From: Mediterranea massiliensis | GTDB lineage: Bacteria > Bacteroidota > Bacteroidia > Bacteroidales > Bacteroidaceae | Length of the DNA stretch: 64,000 nucleotides | Assembly: GCF_900128475.1 (NCBI RefSeq) | Contig: NZ_LT635838.1 | Coordinates: forward strand, 374,536 to 438,535 | Direction of reading: 5' to 3' | Shown: one piece after another, positions 52,401-60,213 of the stretch | Layout: each line of letters opens with the position of its first letter | Position numbering within the stretch: the first letter of the stretch is position 1 | Program-made: the position numbers and the translations under genes | Notes under the pieces: model-generated | The model's database searches: none | Told to the model about the DNA's origin: nothing | Seen by the model: only the letters and a program-made list of their open reading frames with translations

Positions 52401-52714
52401 ACGCCAACACCACCATGTGGTCTCCTTATACCAGCAAGTACGTCCTGACCGACTACTACGTAGAAGACGGCTCGTTCCTGCGCCTCAACACCTTGACCTT
52501 GGGTTACACCCTGCCCCAAAGCCTGTTGAAGAAGATACACATCAGCAACCTGCGCTTCTACGCCACCGCCTATAACCTGTTCTGCCTCACGAACTATTCA
52601 GGCTTCGATCCGGAAGTATCGACCATGCGCCGCACGAACCTGACTCCGGGTGTAGACTATTCGGCTTATCCCAAGAGCCGCCAGTGGGTCATCGGTGTAA
52701 ACATCAATTTCTAA
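49475..52714 (+). CDS. SusC/RagA family TonB-dependent glycan transporter
   Basis: A 1079-residue outer-membrane transporter. The signal peptide is within residues about 8-29 (AALLSFLVALISLSVSA); 49475, 49484 or 49496 could be the start. A carboxypeptidase-regulatory-like domain follows (VTVKGTVKDKTGETVIGASV), then the plug (GYGSVKKKDLTGSVATVNSD and TVLKDASSTAIYGSRGANGV) and a barrel ending RQWVIGVNINF. It carries oligosaccharides through the outer membrane with energy from TonB. There is no STN domain, so it is not an anti-sigma-controlled type. It is paired with a SusD gene 24 bases downstream. Confidence 0.97.
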   Translation: MQRMSNKMKTTRAALLSFLVALISLSVSAQNVTVKGTVKDKTGETVIGASVVEKGNTGNGTITDIDGNYTLSVPAHATIVFSYVGMATQEVAVKGKTRIDITMEDDAQALEEVVVIGYGSVKKKDLTGSVATVNSDVLAAVPVANATEALTGKMAGVQITTTEGSPDAEMTIRVRGGGSITQSNEPLYIVDGFPVESISDIPASEIEDITVLKDASSTAIYGSRGANGVILVTTKSGKEGKVNVSYNAYYSWKKVAKTLDVLSARDYAEWQYELANILGDVTTYEEHFGSYNDIDLYDNVATNDWQDLTFGRTGHTFNHNVSINGGSDRIKYAFNYAHMDDKAIMQMSNFKRDNLSLKLNGKINKRISVDLQARWSKTKINGAGANETSSTLNTDKRLRYAVQYTPFPVEGVSDAGDDDGTNSSFYNPLTALRDNDERRFRTQLNMAGAVTWEIIDNLKFKTELGYDTYKYDRDRFYGTTTYYVRNNVPADAQGKPAIELTKQYRTKIRNTNTLNYDFEKLFAKGSLHHLNALVGHEYVLEKNEVLTNVVVGFPDWVTSSDAWKLTNMAGTSPQEIENFYDPDDILLSYFGRVNYDYDSKYLVSATFRADGSSKFADGNRWGFFPSAALAWRISSEPFMEGTRSWLDDLKLRFSYGTAGNNNIPADVINQSYQFKTTAWINGYDNILAATATMANPDLKWETTYTRNLGLDYSFLGGRINGTIEGYWNNTKNLLIEYPVSGTGYTYQYRNMGETQNRGFEFTVNYTAVNKKNFGLSLGANISINKNKVVSLGDLQSIDNIATQWASTEIDQDFVIKTGEPIGQIWGYVSDGRYEVSDFDIAASQAAGTWVLKEGVADASGIIGAVRPGSMKLKETKAEKTGSITTADRQIIGDTNPDAIGGFNINARLYGFDLSANFNFSIGNDVYNANAIEYTQTSKYQYRNLISTMASGSRWTNVDANGNFLDWNNAEALAALNANTTMWSPYTSKYVLTDYYVEDGSFLRLNTLTLGYTLPQSLLKKIHISNLRFYATAYNLFCLTNYSGFDPEVSTMRRTNLTPGVDYSAYPKSRQWVIGVNINF

Positions 52715-52738
52715 TAACCATTCAATTCACATCTGATA

Positions 52739-54598
52739 ATGAAAAAATTAGCATATATTCTCAGCTTGTTTGCCGGCGGCATGCTCACCGTTACATCCTG
52801 CGACTTGGAGGCGCCGGCCAAGTCAACCTTGAGTACCGACTTGATCTTCTCAACAGAAGGTTTGGCAGACGCAGCAGTCATGGCCATCCACGAATCATTT
52901 GGCCAGACCAACTCCTACCGCGGTCGTTTTATCCCCTATTTCGGCATCAACACCGATTGCGAAATATACAACAATTACGCGGACGACTCCAAGGACCCGT
53001 ACACAGACAAGGAAATATCCCTGGCCGTTTATTCCGCCAGTGCGGACAACACCTATATGAACACCACCAACAATGCGTGGAACTATATGTATGAAGGCAT
53101 TGAACGCGCCAACAAGGCTCTTGAAGGCATGAAAGAAAACGCCGACCTGACCAATGCCAATCTGGCCCAACTCTACGGCGAGCTGCTGACACTTCGTAGC
53201 TTCATCTACTTCGATCTGGTAAAAGCCTGGGGAGACGTGCCCTACCGCTTTGAGTCCAATACGTCAGAGACCATCTACCTGCCCCGTACAGACCGTGTGA
53301 CCGTATTGAAGAAGGTGTTGGACGACCTGCTGGAAGCAGAAAATTATTTGGGATGGCCGAACGAGAACAGCTATACCACTTCTGTAGAGCGTTGCAGCAA
53401 GGCCTTTGCCAAAGGTCTGCGTGCCCGTGTAGCCCTCTTCCTGGCAGGCTACTCCCAATGGCCCAACGAGGGTTTGCGCTACAACATCCAAGACGAAACA
53501 GAACGCCGCGAGATGTACAAGATCGCACTGGACGAATGTGCAAGCGTCATCAACCAGGGCTGCAACCAGTTAGGTTCGTTCGAGCAGAACTTCCGCAACC
53601 TGTGTGAGGAAAATGTTTCTGCCGGACAGGAATCCATTTACGAAATTCCTTTCGCCAGCGGCCGTGGCCGTGTGCTCTACACCTGGGGCGGCAAGCACGC
53701 CGAGGTAGACCAATGGACCAAGCTGGCCAAAGGTGGTGTCAACGGCCCGACTCCCACGCTGTGGTATGACTACGACAAGGACGATGTACGCCGCGACATC
53801 ACTTGCCTGCCTTATACCTGGGACGGTGACAAGACAACCTCCAACAAAACCATCAGCGGAACTTCCGGTGGCGGTTGGAGTTTTGGCAAGCTCCGTTTCG
53901 AATGGATGAAGCGCATCGTGACATCAACCAACGACGACGGCATCAACTTCCAGGTAATGCGCTATGCAGACATCTACCTGATGGCAGCCGAAGCCGAAAA
54001 CATGCTGAACGGTCCCAGCAACGCCGGCCAGTACATGCAGCCTGTCTTGAACCGTGCATATCCTTCCGACAAGGTTTCGACCATCCTCAGCAATGCCAAA
54101 GCCAGCCAGGAAGCTTTCCAACAGGAAATTATGGACCAGCGTAAATTCGAGTTTGCCGGAGAAGCCATCCGCAAAGTAGACCTGATGCGCTGGGGACAGT
54201 TGAGCAACGCTTTAGCTGAAACAAAAGCCAAGATAGAACGTCTGGCCAAGCGTACTGGAGAATATTCCGGCTATCCCGCCAAGATTTACTACAATGAAGG
54301 ACTGGATGCCGCTCCTACAGACGCAGACGGATATACAGTCTATGGCCTGGAAGCCGGCGATACAGATGACTACGGGAAAGAGAATTTCACTGAAAGCTCC
54401 TACTGGTTCACTTTCCGTGAAGAGGGAAGCGGCAGTGACGACGAAGCCAACAAAAACATCCAAGAGAACAATACGCGCATCCAGCGCTACATTGACTATC
54501 TCTATGTCAACGATCCCAACGAAAAGATGTTCTGGCCTATCTGGAAGGTATTTATCGATGGCAGCAACGGCCAGCTGGTAAACTACTACGGTTATTAA
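52739..54598 (+). CDS. SusD/RagB family glycan-binding lipoprotein
   Basis: A 619-residue surface lipoprotein. The lipobox is in GGMLTVTSCDLEAP. SusD features follow: a TPR-like helical region (AQLYGELLTLRSFIYFDLVK, AWGDVPY), and the C-terminal NFQVMRYADIYLMAAEAENM with QEIMDQRKFEFAGEAIRKVD. It sits over the SusC barrel and helps load glycans. It follows SusC by 24 bases and precedes a third surface lipoprotein. Confidence 0.97.
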   Translation: MKKLAYILSLFAGGMLTVTSCDLEAPAKSTLSTDLIFSTEGLADAAVMAIHESFGQTNSYRGRFIPYFGINTDCEIYNNYADDSKDPYTDKEISLAVYSASADNTYMNTTNNAWNYMYEGIERANKALEGMKENADLTNANLAQLYGELLTLRSFIYFDLVKAWGDVPYRFESNTSETIYLPRTDRVTVLKKVLDDLLEAENYLGWPNENSYTTSVERCSKAFAKGLRARVALFLAGYSQWPNEGLRYNIQDETERREMYKIALDECASVINQGCNQLGSFEQNFRNLCEENVSAGQESIYEIPFASGRGRVLYTWGGKHAEVDQWTKLAKGGVNGPTPTLWYDYDKDDVRRDITCLPYTWDGDKTTSNKTISGTSGGGWSFGKLRFEWMKRIVTSTNDDGINFQVMRYADIYLMAAEAENMLNGPSNAGQYMQPVLNRAYPSDKVSTILSNAKASQEAFQQEIMDQRKFEFAGEAIRKVDLMRWGQLSNALAETKAKIERLAKRTGEYSGYPAKIYYNEGLDAAPTDADGYTVYGLEAGDTDDYGKENFTESSYWFTFREEGSGSDDEANKNIQENNTRIQRYIDYLYVNDPNEKMFWPIWKVFIDGSNGQLVNYYGY

Positions 54599-54629
54599 TC
54601 ATTCACTCTATATTTAATAGCGAAACATT

Positions 54630-56207
54630 ATGAACAAGATATTAAAACGAATCAGTTATACATTGGGCATGTGCGCTTTGGCGTTCACTGCCGTCTCCTG
54701 CGATGACGAAGCCGAAGAACTGACGAGCGTAGAATACGACCGTCTGTTTGCACCGACAGAATTGGAGATACGCATCCAGGACCGTACCAATATCCGTGCC
54801 AGCTGGGGATGTCTGTCGGACGCCAATGCCCAGTCGTACACCATTGAGCTGTTTGCCGACGACCCCAACATGGCTTGCGAAGGCACGGCAACAGAGACTT
54901 ATACAGACATCAAGGAAAATCCGTACGTCATCACCGGACTGGCTGGCGAGACCACTTACTCTTTCCGCATAAAGGCTGTAGGCGAGAGCAAAGAATCCAA
55001 CTGGACCACAACCGTATTCACAACCGAAGCTGAACAAATCTTCCAGTCCGTCAGCGACGCAGACATTACAGCGACATCCGTCACCTTGCGTTGGGTTGCC
55101 GGTGAGGAAGCCAGCACCATTACGGTAACGCCGACCCAGGAAGGCAGTACAGCGGCTTCTGTCACCTATACGGTAACGGCCGAAGACATCGCCAACGGAT
55201 ATGCCACCATCGTAGGATTGACCCCTGAAACTGATTATGAAGCTGTATTGAAATTGGACAATCGCACACGTGGTACCATCGAATTCACTACTTCCATCGA
55301 TACCGGCGGCATGACGCTGGTAGCAGAAGGCGACGACCTGGTTGCAGCCATCGAAGCAGACCAAGGAGCAGGCCTCTTCCTGACAGGCAGCACCTATGAA
55401 ATGGGCAATTACACCTTGACGAAAGCCATTGCCATTGCAGCGGCTCCGACCAACAAGCCCTCCATCCACGGTCGTTTCGTAATCGGATCGGCTATCGGTT
55501 CGTTGACATTGACCAACCTCATCTTTGACGGCCAGGGTGATACAGACAACATACTCGAGCTGAAAAGTGCTGATGCCAATCTGGGTACACTGACCATCGA
55601 AGGATGCGAGATACGCAATATGGGCAAACACATCATGTACAACAATGCCAAGGGAACGTTTGGAAATATCGTCATCAACAACTGTATCATCGATGGTATC
55701 GATAACGGAGGAGGCGACGGCTTCGACCTTCGTGGAGGTGCTTTGCAGTCGCTTACGGTCAGCAATACCACCATCAGCAACGGTGTCAGAACCCTGCTCC
55801 GCTGCCAGGTAGCCAGCACAACGAACGTTATCTTCCAGAATTGTACCTTCTATAACATCTGTACGCTGGACAACTCCAACAACAATGGACTCTTCCAGAT
55901 GGACAAGACCGACGAAAGCAGTCTGCTCACCGTCAAGAACTGCCTGTTCTATGGAATAGGTACCGCCAATCCGAGCGCTACAGAATCGGGCTCATGGGGT
56001 AGAAGCTCCAAGTTCAAGGCCAGTGCAAAATACAGCAACAACTATTACTACAACTGTCCGAACCTGTGGGCAAGTCTGTACAAAGACGACCACTCTGCAG
56101 TTGCCACCGAAGCCGATCCTGGCTTTGCCGATGCTGCCAACGGTGATTTCACCATCAGCAACGAAGACATGATCTACTATCAGGTAGGAGACCCGCGCTG
56201 GTATTAA
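54630..56207 (+). CDS. Surface lipoprotein with fibronectin-like domains and a DUF5123-like beta-helix
   Basis: A 525-residue lipoprotein (lipobox in ALAFTAVSCDDEAE). Residues about 40-225 form two fibronectin type III domains (SWGCLSDANAQSYTIELFAD, VTLRWVAGEEASTITVTP). Residues 240-525 form a right-handed beta-helix: a series of strand turns such as LTIEGCEIRNMGKHIMYNNA and IVINNCIIDGIDNGGGDGFD, as in DUF4957/DUF5123 proteins. Proteins of this type follow SusC-SusD in pectin loci, where they may bind or cut pectin at the surface. No catalytic residues can be assigned with confidence. A terminator follows. Confidence 0.82.
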   Translation: MNKILKRISYTLGMCALAFTAVSCDDEAEELTSVEYDRLFAPTELEIRIQDRTNIRASWGCLSDANAQSYTIELFADDPNMACEGTATETYTDIKENPYVITGLAGETTYSFRIKAVGESKESNWTTTVFTTEAEQIFQSVSDADITATSVTLRWVAGEEASTITVTPTQEGSTAASVTYTVTAEDIANGYATIVGLTPETDYEAVLKLDNRTRGTIEFTTSIDTGGMTLVAEGDDLVAAIEADQGAGLFLTGSTYEMGNYTLTKAIAIAAAPTNKPSIHGRFVIGSAIGSLTLTNLIFDGQGDTDNILELKSADANLGTLTIEGCEIRNMGKHIMYNNAKGTFGNIVINNCIIDGIDNGGGDGFDLRGGALQSLTVSNTTISNGVRTLLRCQVASTTNVIFQNCTFYNICTLDNSNNNGLFQMDKTDESSLLTVKNCLFYGIGTANPSATESGSWGRSSKFKASAKYSNNYYYNCPNLWASLYKDDHSAVATEADPGFADAANGDFTISNEDMIYYQVGDPRWY

Positions 56208-56230
56208 TCAGAACAGATCATCCATCCAAA

Positions 56231-56276
56231 TAAGAGAGGCAGTTCCAGGTTCGTCCTGGGACTGCCTCTCTTTTCA
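56231..56276 (+). terminator. Terminator of the SusC-SusD operon
   Basis: AAGAGAGGCAGTTCCAGG pairs with CCTGGGACTGCCTCTCTT around TTCGT, followed by TT. It marks the end of the core chromosome before the conjugative element. Confidence 0.85.
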
Positions 56277-56482
56277 TGTTAAGACTGCCTGCCAACTGCT
56301 GCCGGACACTGCTTGCCAAAGAAAATGCTGTATAGTTATAAATCAAAAAGACGGTCCGGCTTAATCTGGGAAAGCCATTCATCGGCCCCATCAACTCCTG
56401 AACGGAGAAAGACATCTGTTCAAGCTGGACAAACCATCAGTTTAGCTATAGGAAAGTACATATAAAAAGTGTTTGAGAGAAG

Positions 56483-56522
56483 AATGAGGAAAGTTTACTG
56501 GTTATCAGTTACTTTCCTCATT
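56483..56522. repeat. Inverted repeat near the element's left end
   Basis: AATGAGGAAAGT (56483-56494) and ACTTTCCTCATT (56511-56522) are perfect 12-base arms around a loop that contains GGTTATC. It may be a terminator, an end of the element, or a recombination site. Confidence 0.5.
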
Positions 56523-56582
56523 TTGGTTAAAAGTGGCGAGGACAGACGAAGACGGGAATACGACAAGATGAGACAGAGGAAC

Positions 56583-56714
56583 GTTACCTATCCGTAACCT
56601 ATACCCCAAATGGTGAATGTTGAGGTTCGGAAGAATAAGGAAGGTTACGAATTGAATTTGAACGCTCTGATTTATAGTGAGTTACTGATGAGTAACGTAA
56701 GATTTTTGGTTACG
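56583..56714. repeat. GTTAC-rich site array upstream of the integrase
   Basis: Two copies of GTTAC-N6-GTAAC occur at 56583-56598 and 56681-56696, and GGTTACG is present at 56643-56649 and 56708-56714, with its inverted form at 56593-56599. ATTTGAACGC (56656-56665) is repeated as TTTGAACGC at 56777-56785. Such clusters are typical arm-binding sites of integrase or excisionase. Confidence 0.55.
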
Positions 56715-56801
56715 AACCAAATTTGCCGTGTTCTGCCGTGAAATGCGTAGCAAGAAAAGACTCTTCATGTATTAATTTTGAACGCAAAAATGAATGACGT
56801 T

Positions 56802-58073
56802 ATGAAGAGTACATTTTCAATTATCTTCTACCTCAAAAGACAGGTAGTAAAGAAAGATGGTACAGTTCCAGTTATGGGACGTATCACAGTGGACGGAACA
56901 CAGGCGCAGTTCAGTTGCAAGACAACTGCCAATCCAGATTTGTGGGATACCAAGGGCGGACGCATGATAGGTAAGAGTATGCAGGCTTTGGAAGTGAACC
57001 GCAAATTGGACAAGATGCGTGTGAGTATCAGTAAGCATTATCAGGAGATTATGGACAGGGACAACTTCGTCACTGCCGACAAGGTGAAGAACGCCTTTCT
57101 TGGTTTGGAGTATCGTTGCCATACACTGATGAAAGTCTATTTCCAAAGCCGTGATGAAATGGAAAAGCAATATAAGGCTGGCATAAAGTCTTTGAGCTCA
57201 TTCACAAGATACAGAATAGGATGTGCCTATGTCGGTGAGTTCTTGCAATCGCATTATCATGTCAAGGATATTGCTTTGAAAGAGTTGTCGCTGCCTTTTA
57301 TCACGGACTACGAGACTTTTCTCAGAACCGAAAAGCACTTGAAGATAAACTCTGCGATGGTGTTTGTCCGCAATCTCCGTGCAATGGTATTCCGCGCCAT
57401 AGATAATGAGTGGCTTGTAAAAGACCCTTTCAGACGATATGAGTACAAGGAAGAAGAGACGACAAGGGAGTTCTTGACAAAAGAAGAGATTCGCTTGCTC
57501 ATGGAAATACCAATCACCCGAAAGAAGATGAGCATGGTACGTGATTTGTTTCTGTTCTGTTGTTTCACTGGTCTCGCCTTCATAGATCTTTATAACCTGA
57601 AGGAAGAGAACATCAAAACGTTCTTTGACGATGGCGAGTGGATAATAATCCATCGACAGAAGACGGGAACTGAAGCCGACATCAAGTTGCTTGACTATCC
57701 CAAGCAGATTATGGAAAAATACCGTGGATTGTGTGAAGACGGTAGGGTATTTCCAGTACCCAACTACAAAAGTTGTATGGATTCGCTCAAAAGACTGGGC
57801 AAGAGATGCGGCATCACCAAGCCGCTGTCCTGGCACCTATCCCGTCATTCGTTCGCAACCTCGGTTTGCCTCTCCAACGGAGTTCCAATAGAAACCGTGA
57901 GTTCAATGCTTGGTCACAAGAACATAAAGACAACCCAGGTGTATGCCAAGATTACCAAAGAAAAATTGAGCAAAGACGTGGAAAAGTTGTCTCAGCAGAT
58001 TAATAACATTGAGGAATTCACGTTTGGAAATGTTTGCAACGACAATACTAACACTATAAATGGCAGAGTATGA
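56802..58073 (+). CDS. Tyrosine recombinase (conjugative-transposon integrase)
   Basis: A 423-residue site-specific recombinase. I chose MKSTFSIIFYLKRQVVKKDG at 56802, which matches the usual start of this group; TTG 56778 and ATG 56790 are alternatives. A SAM-like core-binding domain covers about 100-200. In the catalytic domain the second Arg and His are in WHLSRHSFATSV, the next His in MLGHKN, and the Tyr in TTQVYAKI. The place of the first Arg is FTGLAFIDL, where Arg is replaced by Ala, as in CTnDOT-type integrases. The stop overlaps the next start as ATGA. Confidence 0.9.
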   Translation: MKSTFSIIFYLKRQVVKKDGTVPVMGRITVDGTQAQFSCKTTANPDLWDTKGGRMIGKSMQALEVNRKLDKMRVSISKHYQEIMDRDNFVTADKVKNAFLGLEYRCHTLMKVYFQSRDEMEKQYKAGIKSLSSFTRYRIGCAYVGEFLQSHYHVKDIALKELSLPFITDYETFLRTEKHLKINSAMVFVRNLRAMVFRAIDNEWLVKDPFRRYEYKEEETTREFLTKEEIRLLMEIPITRKKMSMVRDLFLFCCFTGLAFIDLYNLKEENIKTFFDDGEWIIIHRQKTGTEADIKLLDYPKQIMEKYRGLCEDGRVFPVPNYKSCMDSLKRLGKRCGITKPLSWHLSRHSFATSVCLSNGVPIETVSSMLGHKNIKTTQVYAKITKEKLSKDVEKLSQQINNIEEFTFGNVCNDNTNTINGRV

Positions 58074-58465
58074 AACGACAAGTGATAACAATACAAGAAG
58101 ATATGGTCATCTACGCCCCACATCATGGTGAGGTGTGGATGACAGTTTGGGAGATTGCCGAACTGTTGAATGTAACGGGGACAGCAGTGAAGAATACCAT
58201 CAAGCGCATTTGGAAACAAAGTGTGCTGAAAGACTTCCAGCATTCTCAATACATCAAACTTGAAAATGAATATTCTGCGCATGTCTATGATATGGAAGTG
58301 ATTATCGCCATAGCACTTCAAATGGATACATACCAAGCCTTGTTGTTCAGACAATGGTTTATAAGTAAGGTTGTGAACCGCAAGGATTGCCAAGCAGAGC
58401 AAGTAAAACACGAGTATCCGATGATTATTGTGATGAACGGAACGATGCCAAGAGGTGCAAGTTAG
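58070..58465 (+). CDS. Small protein coupled to the integrase, unrecognised
   Basis: A 131-residue protein, MKRQVITIQEDMVIYAPHHG onward. Residues about 20-55 look like a helix-turn-helix (WMTVWEIAELLNVTGTAVKN, TIKRIWKQ), and a second helix-rich part follows (VIIAIALQMDTYQALLFRQW). The beginning recalls the N-terminal domain of RhuM-like proteins. It overlaps the integrase stop by four bases, so it is translated with it and may help excision or regulation. No exact family is recognised. Confidence 0.6.
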   Translation: MKRQVITIQEDMVIYAPHHGEVWMTVWEIAELLNVTGTAVKNTIKRIWKQSVLKDFQHSQYIKLENEYSAHVYDMEVIIAIALQMDTYQALLFRQWFISKVVNRKDCQAEQVKHEYPMIIVMNGTMPRGAS

Positions 58466-58507
58466 AATTTCTCATCTTTTAATAAGATTCCTACACCTTT
58501 ATAATAT

Positions 58508-58559
58508 AATAGCGTACAGGGGGAACGATTTTTGTCGTTGTACCCTGTACGCTATTTTT
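58508..58559. terminator. Bidirectional terminator between the integrase operon and the minus-strand HTH genes
   Basis: AATAGCGTACAGGG and CCCTGTACGCTATT are perfect 14-base arms; inside, AACGA-TTTTTG-TCGTT extends the stem. A or T runs lie on both sides, so it can end transcripts from the left and the right. Confidence 0.8.
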
Positions 58560-58568
58560 GTTTCGCTA

Positions 58569-58904
58569 TTATGAAGCAGTACCCTCCCCTTGTGAAACAG
58601 TGCCGTCGATTATCGGCTTGCGGTAATTACCAGTGAGAAGTGCTTGTATCTCGGATTCCGGATAGAGGGTTTTGCCACATAATATAATGTAGGGCAAGAT
58701 GCCTTGTTTGCGATATTCCTGCAAGGTGCGGCGACTAAGCTTCAGGAACTCGGAGAGTTCCTTGTCGGTGAGGTATCGCTCCCCGTCCAAAGGTGGGTTG
58801 TAGGACTCGATGAATGAGGATAGCCAGTTGTTGGCTTTCTTCAAGGATTGCATGGCGGTGTCTATCGACTTGCTCTCATGCGTAAGAAGTTGGTTCATGT
58901 TCAT
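58569..58904 (-). CDS. Helix-turn-helix (excisionase-type) protein
   Basis: A 111-residue protein, MNMNQLLTHESKSIDTAMQS onward. The C-terminal part is a MerR/excisionase-type winged helix: YLTDKELSEFLKLSRRTLQE, YRKQGILPYIILCGKTLY and PESEIQALL. It is likely a DNA-bending or regulatory factor of the conjugative element. A second HTH gene follows upstream on the same strand. Confidence 0.75.
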   Translation of the reverse strand: MNMNQLLTHESKSIDTAMQSLKKANNWLSSFIESYNPPLDGERYLTDKELSEFLKLSRRTLQEYRKQGILPYIILCGKTLYPESEIQALLTGNYRKPIIDGTVSQGEGTAS

Positions 58905-58997
58905 TGTTTACAATTTGGATTAAGTGGTGAATATAAAATGTGTTGGCTCGCCCATGGTAAAGTTTTTGGCTTTGCCTTGGACGAGTTTGGTCTTATG

Positions 58998-59285
58998 CTA
59001 TACCGATTTGATTCTGGCGATAAGCGGAACGATGGCTTTGACCTCTTCGGGGCAGTAATAGAATTGGCGACCTATCTGGGTATGCCCCAAGAAACGGCGG
59101 TCACGAAGTTTTTGTAAGGTGCGCTGGCTGATGCGAAGTTGCTGGCAGACCTCATGACCTGTAAGCCATTTGTTCAGACGCTTGCCGTTAGCCTTATGCT
59201 TCAGCAACTCAACTTTCTTTACCAAGGCATCGTATCTTGCCATCATCAAGTCGAATGCCTTCTTTTCCATTGTTACTACTTCCAT
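58998..59285 (-). CDS. Helix-turn-helix protein, paralogue A
   Basis: A 95-residue protein, MEVVTMEKKAFDLMMARYDA onward. The winged helix is WLTGHEVCQQLRISQRTLQK, LRDRRFLGHTQIGRQFYYCP. Its N-terminus (MEVVTME) is similar to that of the divergent gene at 59527 (MEVITME), so the two are probably duplicates. A TAACTTTG -7 element lies at 59320-59327 on the minus strand. Confidence 0.75.
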   Translation of the reverse strand: MEVVTMEKKAFDLMMARYDALVKKVELLKHKANGKRLNKWLTGHEVCQQLRISQRTLQKLRDRRFLGHTQIGRQFYYCPEEVKAIVPLIARIKSV

Positions 59286-59319
59286 ATTCTCTGTTTTATT
59301 GGTTCAACAAATTCGGGTG

Positions 59320-59327
59320 CAAAGTTA
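59320..59327 (-). promoter_or_regulatory. -7 element for the minus-strand HTH genes
   Basis: The minus strand reads TAACTTTG, 35 bases before the start at 59285. Confidence 0.45.
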
Positions 59328-59467
59328 ATGTGTGTATGTAGAAAAACAATGAAAATGAATAACTGTGGCAGTGCTTTTCTGGGGTTTGCCGACCGCTTGG
59401 CAAGAAAAATCAAGAAAATTATACGTGGGTCATTAATGAGTTGTTAAACGGATATTTCGCAAATGAT

Positions 59468-59475
59468 TAATTTTG
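59468..59475 (+). promoter_or_regulatory. -7 element for the plus-strand HTH genes
   Basis: TAATTTTG, 52 bases before the start at 59527. Together with the site at 59320 it makes a divergent promoter region of about 240 bases. Confidence 0.45.
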
Positions 59476-59526
59476 CCACCGAGAAATCAAAACAGCAAAG
59501 TTTGTAACATTTAAAACGGAATCAAA

Positions 59527-59826
59527 ATGGAAGTAATAACAATGGAAAGTTCAGCCTTTAAGATGCTGACAGAACAGATTGCCGACGTGGCAAAGTTGGT
59601 AGCTCTCATATATTCCAATGCGAGAGAAAATACCAAAAGAAGAAGTATGGAACTTGTGCTGACAAGCAGTGATGCAGCAAGAATACTTGGGATAAGCAAG
59701 CGAACCCTGCAGCGCTTGCGCTCTACCAACAGCATCGAGTACTTCATGGTGCGCGGACAATGCAGATACAGCATCAACGCTGTACAGAAATTGATTGAGG
59801 AACGAACCATTGCCAAGGAGACATGA
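59527..59826 (+). CDS. Helix-turn-helix protein, paralogue B
   Basis: A 99-residue protein, MEVITMESSAFKMLTEQIAD onward. The winged helix is LTSSDAARILGISKRTLQRL, RSTNSIEYFMVRGQCRYSIN. It resembles paralogue A on the other strand. Its stop overlaps the next gene's start as ATGA, so the two are translationally coupled. Confidence 0.78.
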   Translation: MEVITMESSAFKMLTEQIADVAKLVALIYSNARENTKRRSMELVLTSSDAARILGISKRTLQRLRSTNSIEYFMVRGQCRYSINAVQKLIEERTIAKET

Positions 59827-60182
59827 GTATGGAAGATGGAACATTGAGACGATTGGAATTATATCTGCATGACCTGCACAAGAAGATTGACGGCATCTAT
59901 GACATGCTGATGTTGAGACATGAGCGAAGCGGAGAGGACAAGGGATGCTCTTGCATCAACGAGAGATTGCTCGACAACCAGGATCTCTGTCTTCTGTTTC
60001 AAATCTCTCCCCGTTCCCTGCAACGCTACCGCAGTCTGGGAGTGCTTCCCTACAAGCGGCTGGGACAGAAGACCTACTATACGGAGGAAGACGTGAAGCA
60101 ATTTATCAAGAACAACGTGAAGGATTTCAATCAAGAGAATGTGGAGCATTATTTGACTCGCATTCACCAAAAATTCAAATAA
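59823..60182 (+). CDS. Helix-turn-helix protein, fourth of the set
   Basis: A 119-residue protein, MSMEDGTLRRLELYLHDLHK onward, with a coiled-coil start and a winged helix, LLDNQDLCLLFQISPRSLQR, YRSLGVLPYKRLGQKTYYTE. It overlaps the previous gene by four bases. In related elements such proteins act as recombination directionality factors or regulators of excision; that is inference here. Confidence 0.75.
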   Translation: MSMEDGTLRRLELYLHDLHKKIDGIYDMLMLRHERSGEDKGCSCINERLLDNQDLCLLFQISPRSLQRYRSLGVLPYKRLGQKTYYTEEDVKQFIKNNVKDFNQENVEHYLTRIHQKFK

Positions 60183-60213
60183 CAAAAGTATTCACCATTA
60201 AACATTTACAATT

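Noticed and set aside
56277..56801. tRNA gene as integration site of the conjugative element
   Set aside because: No cloverleaf-like sequence was seen at or near the left end.
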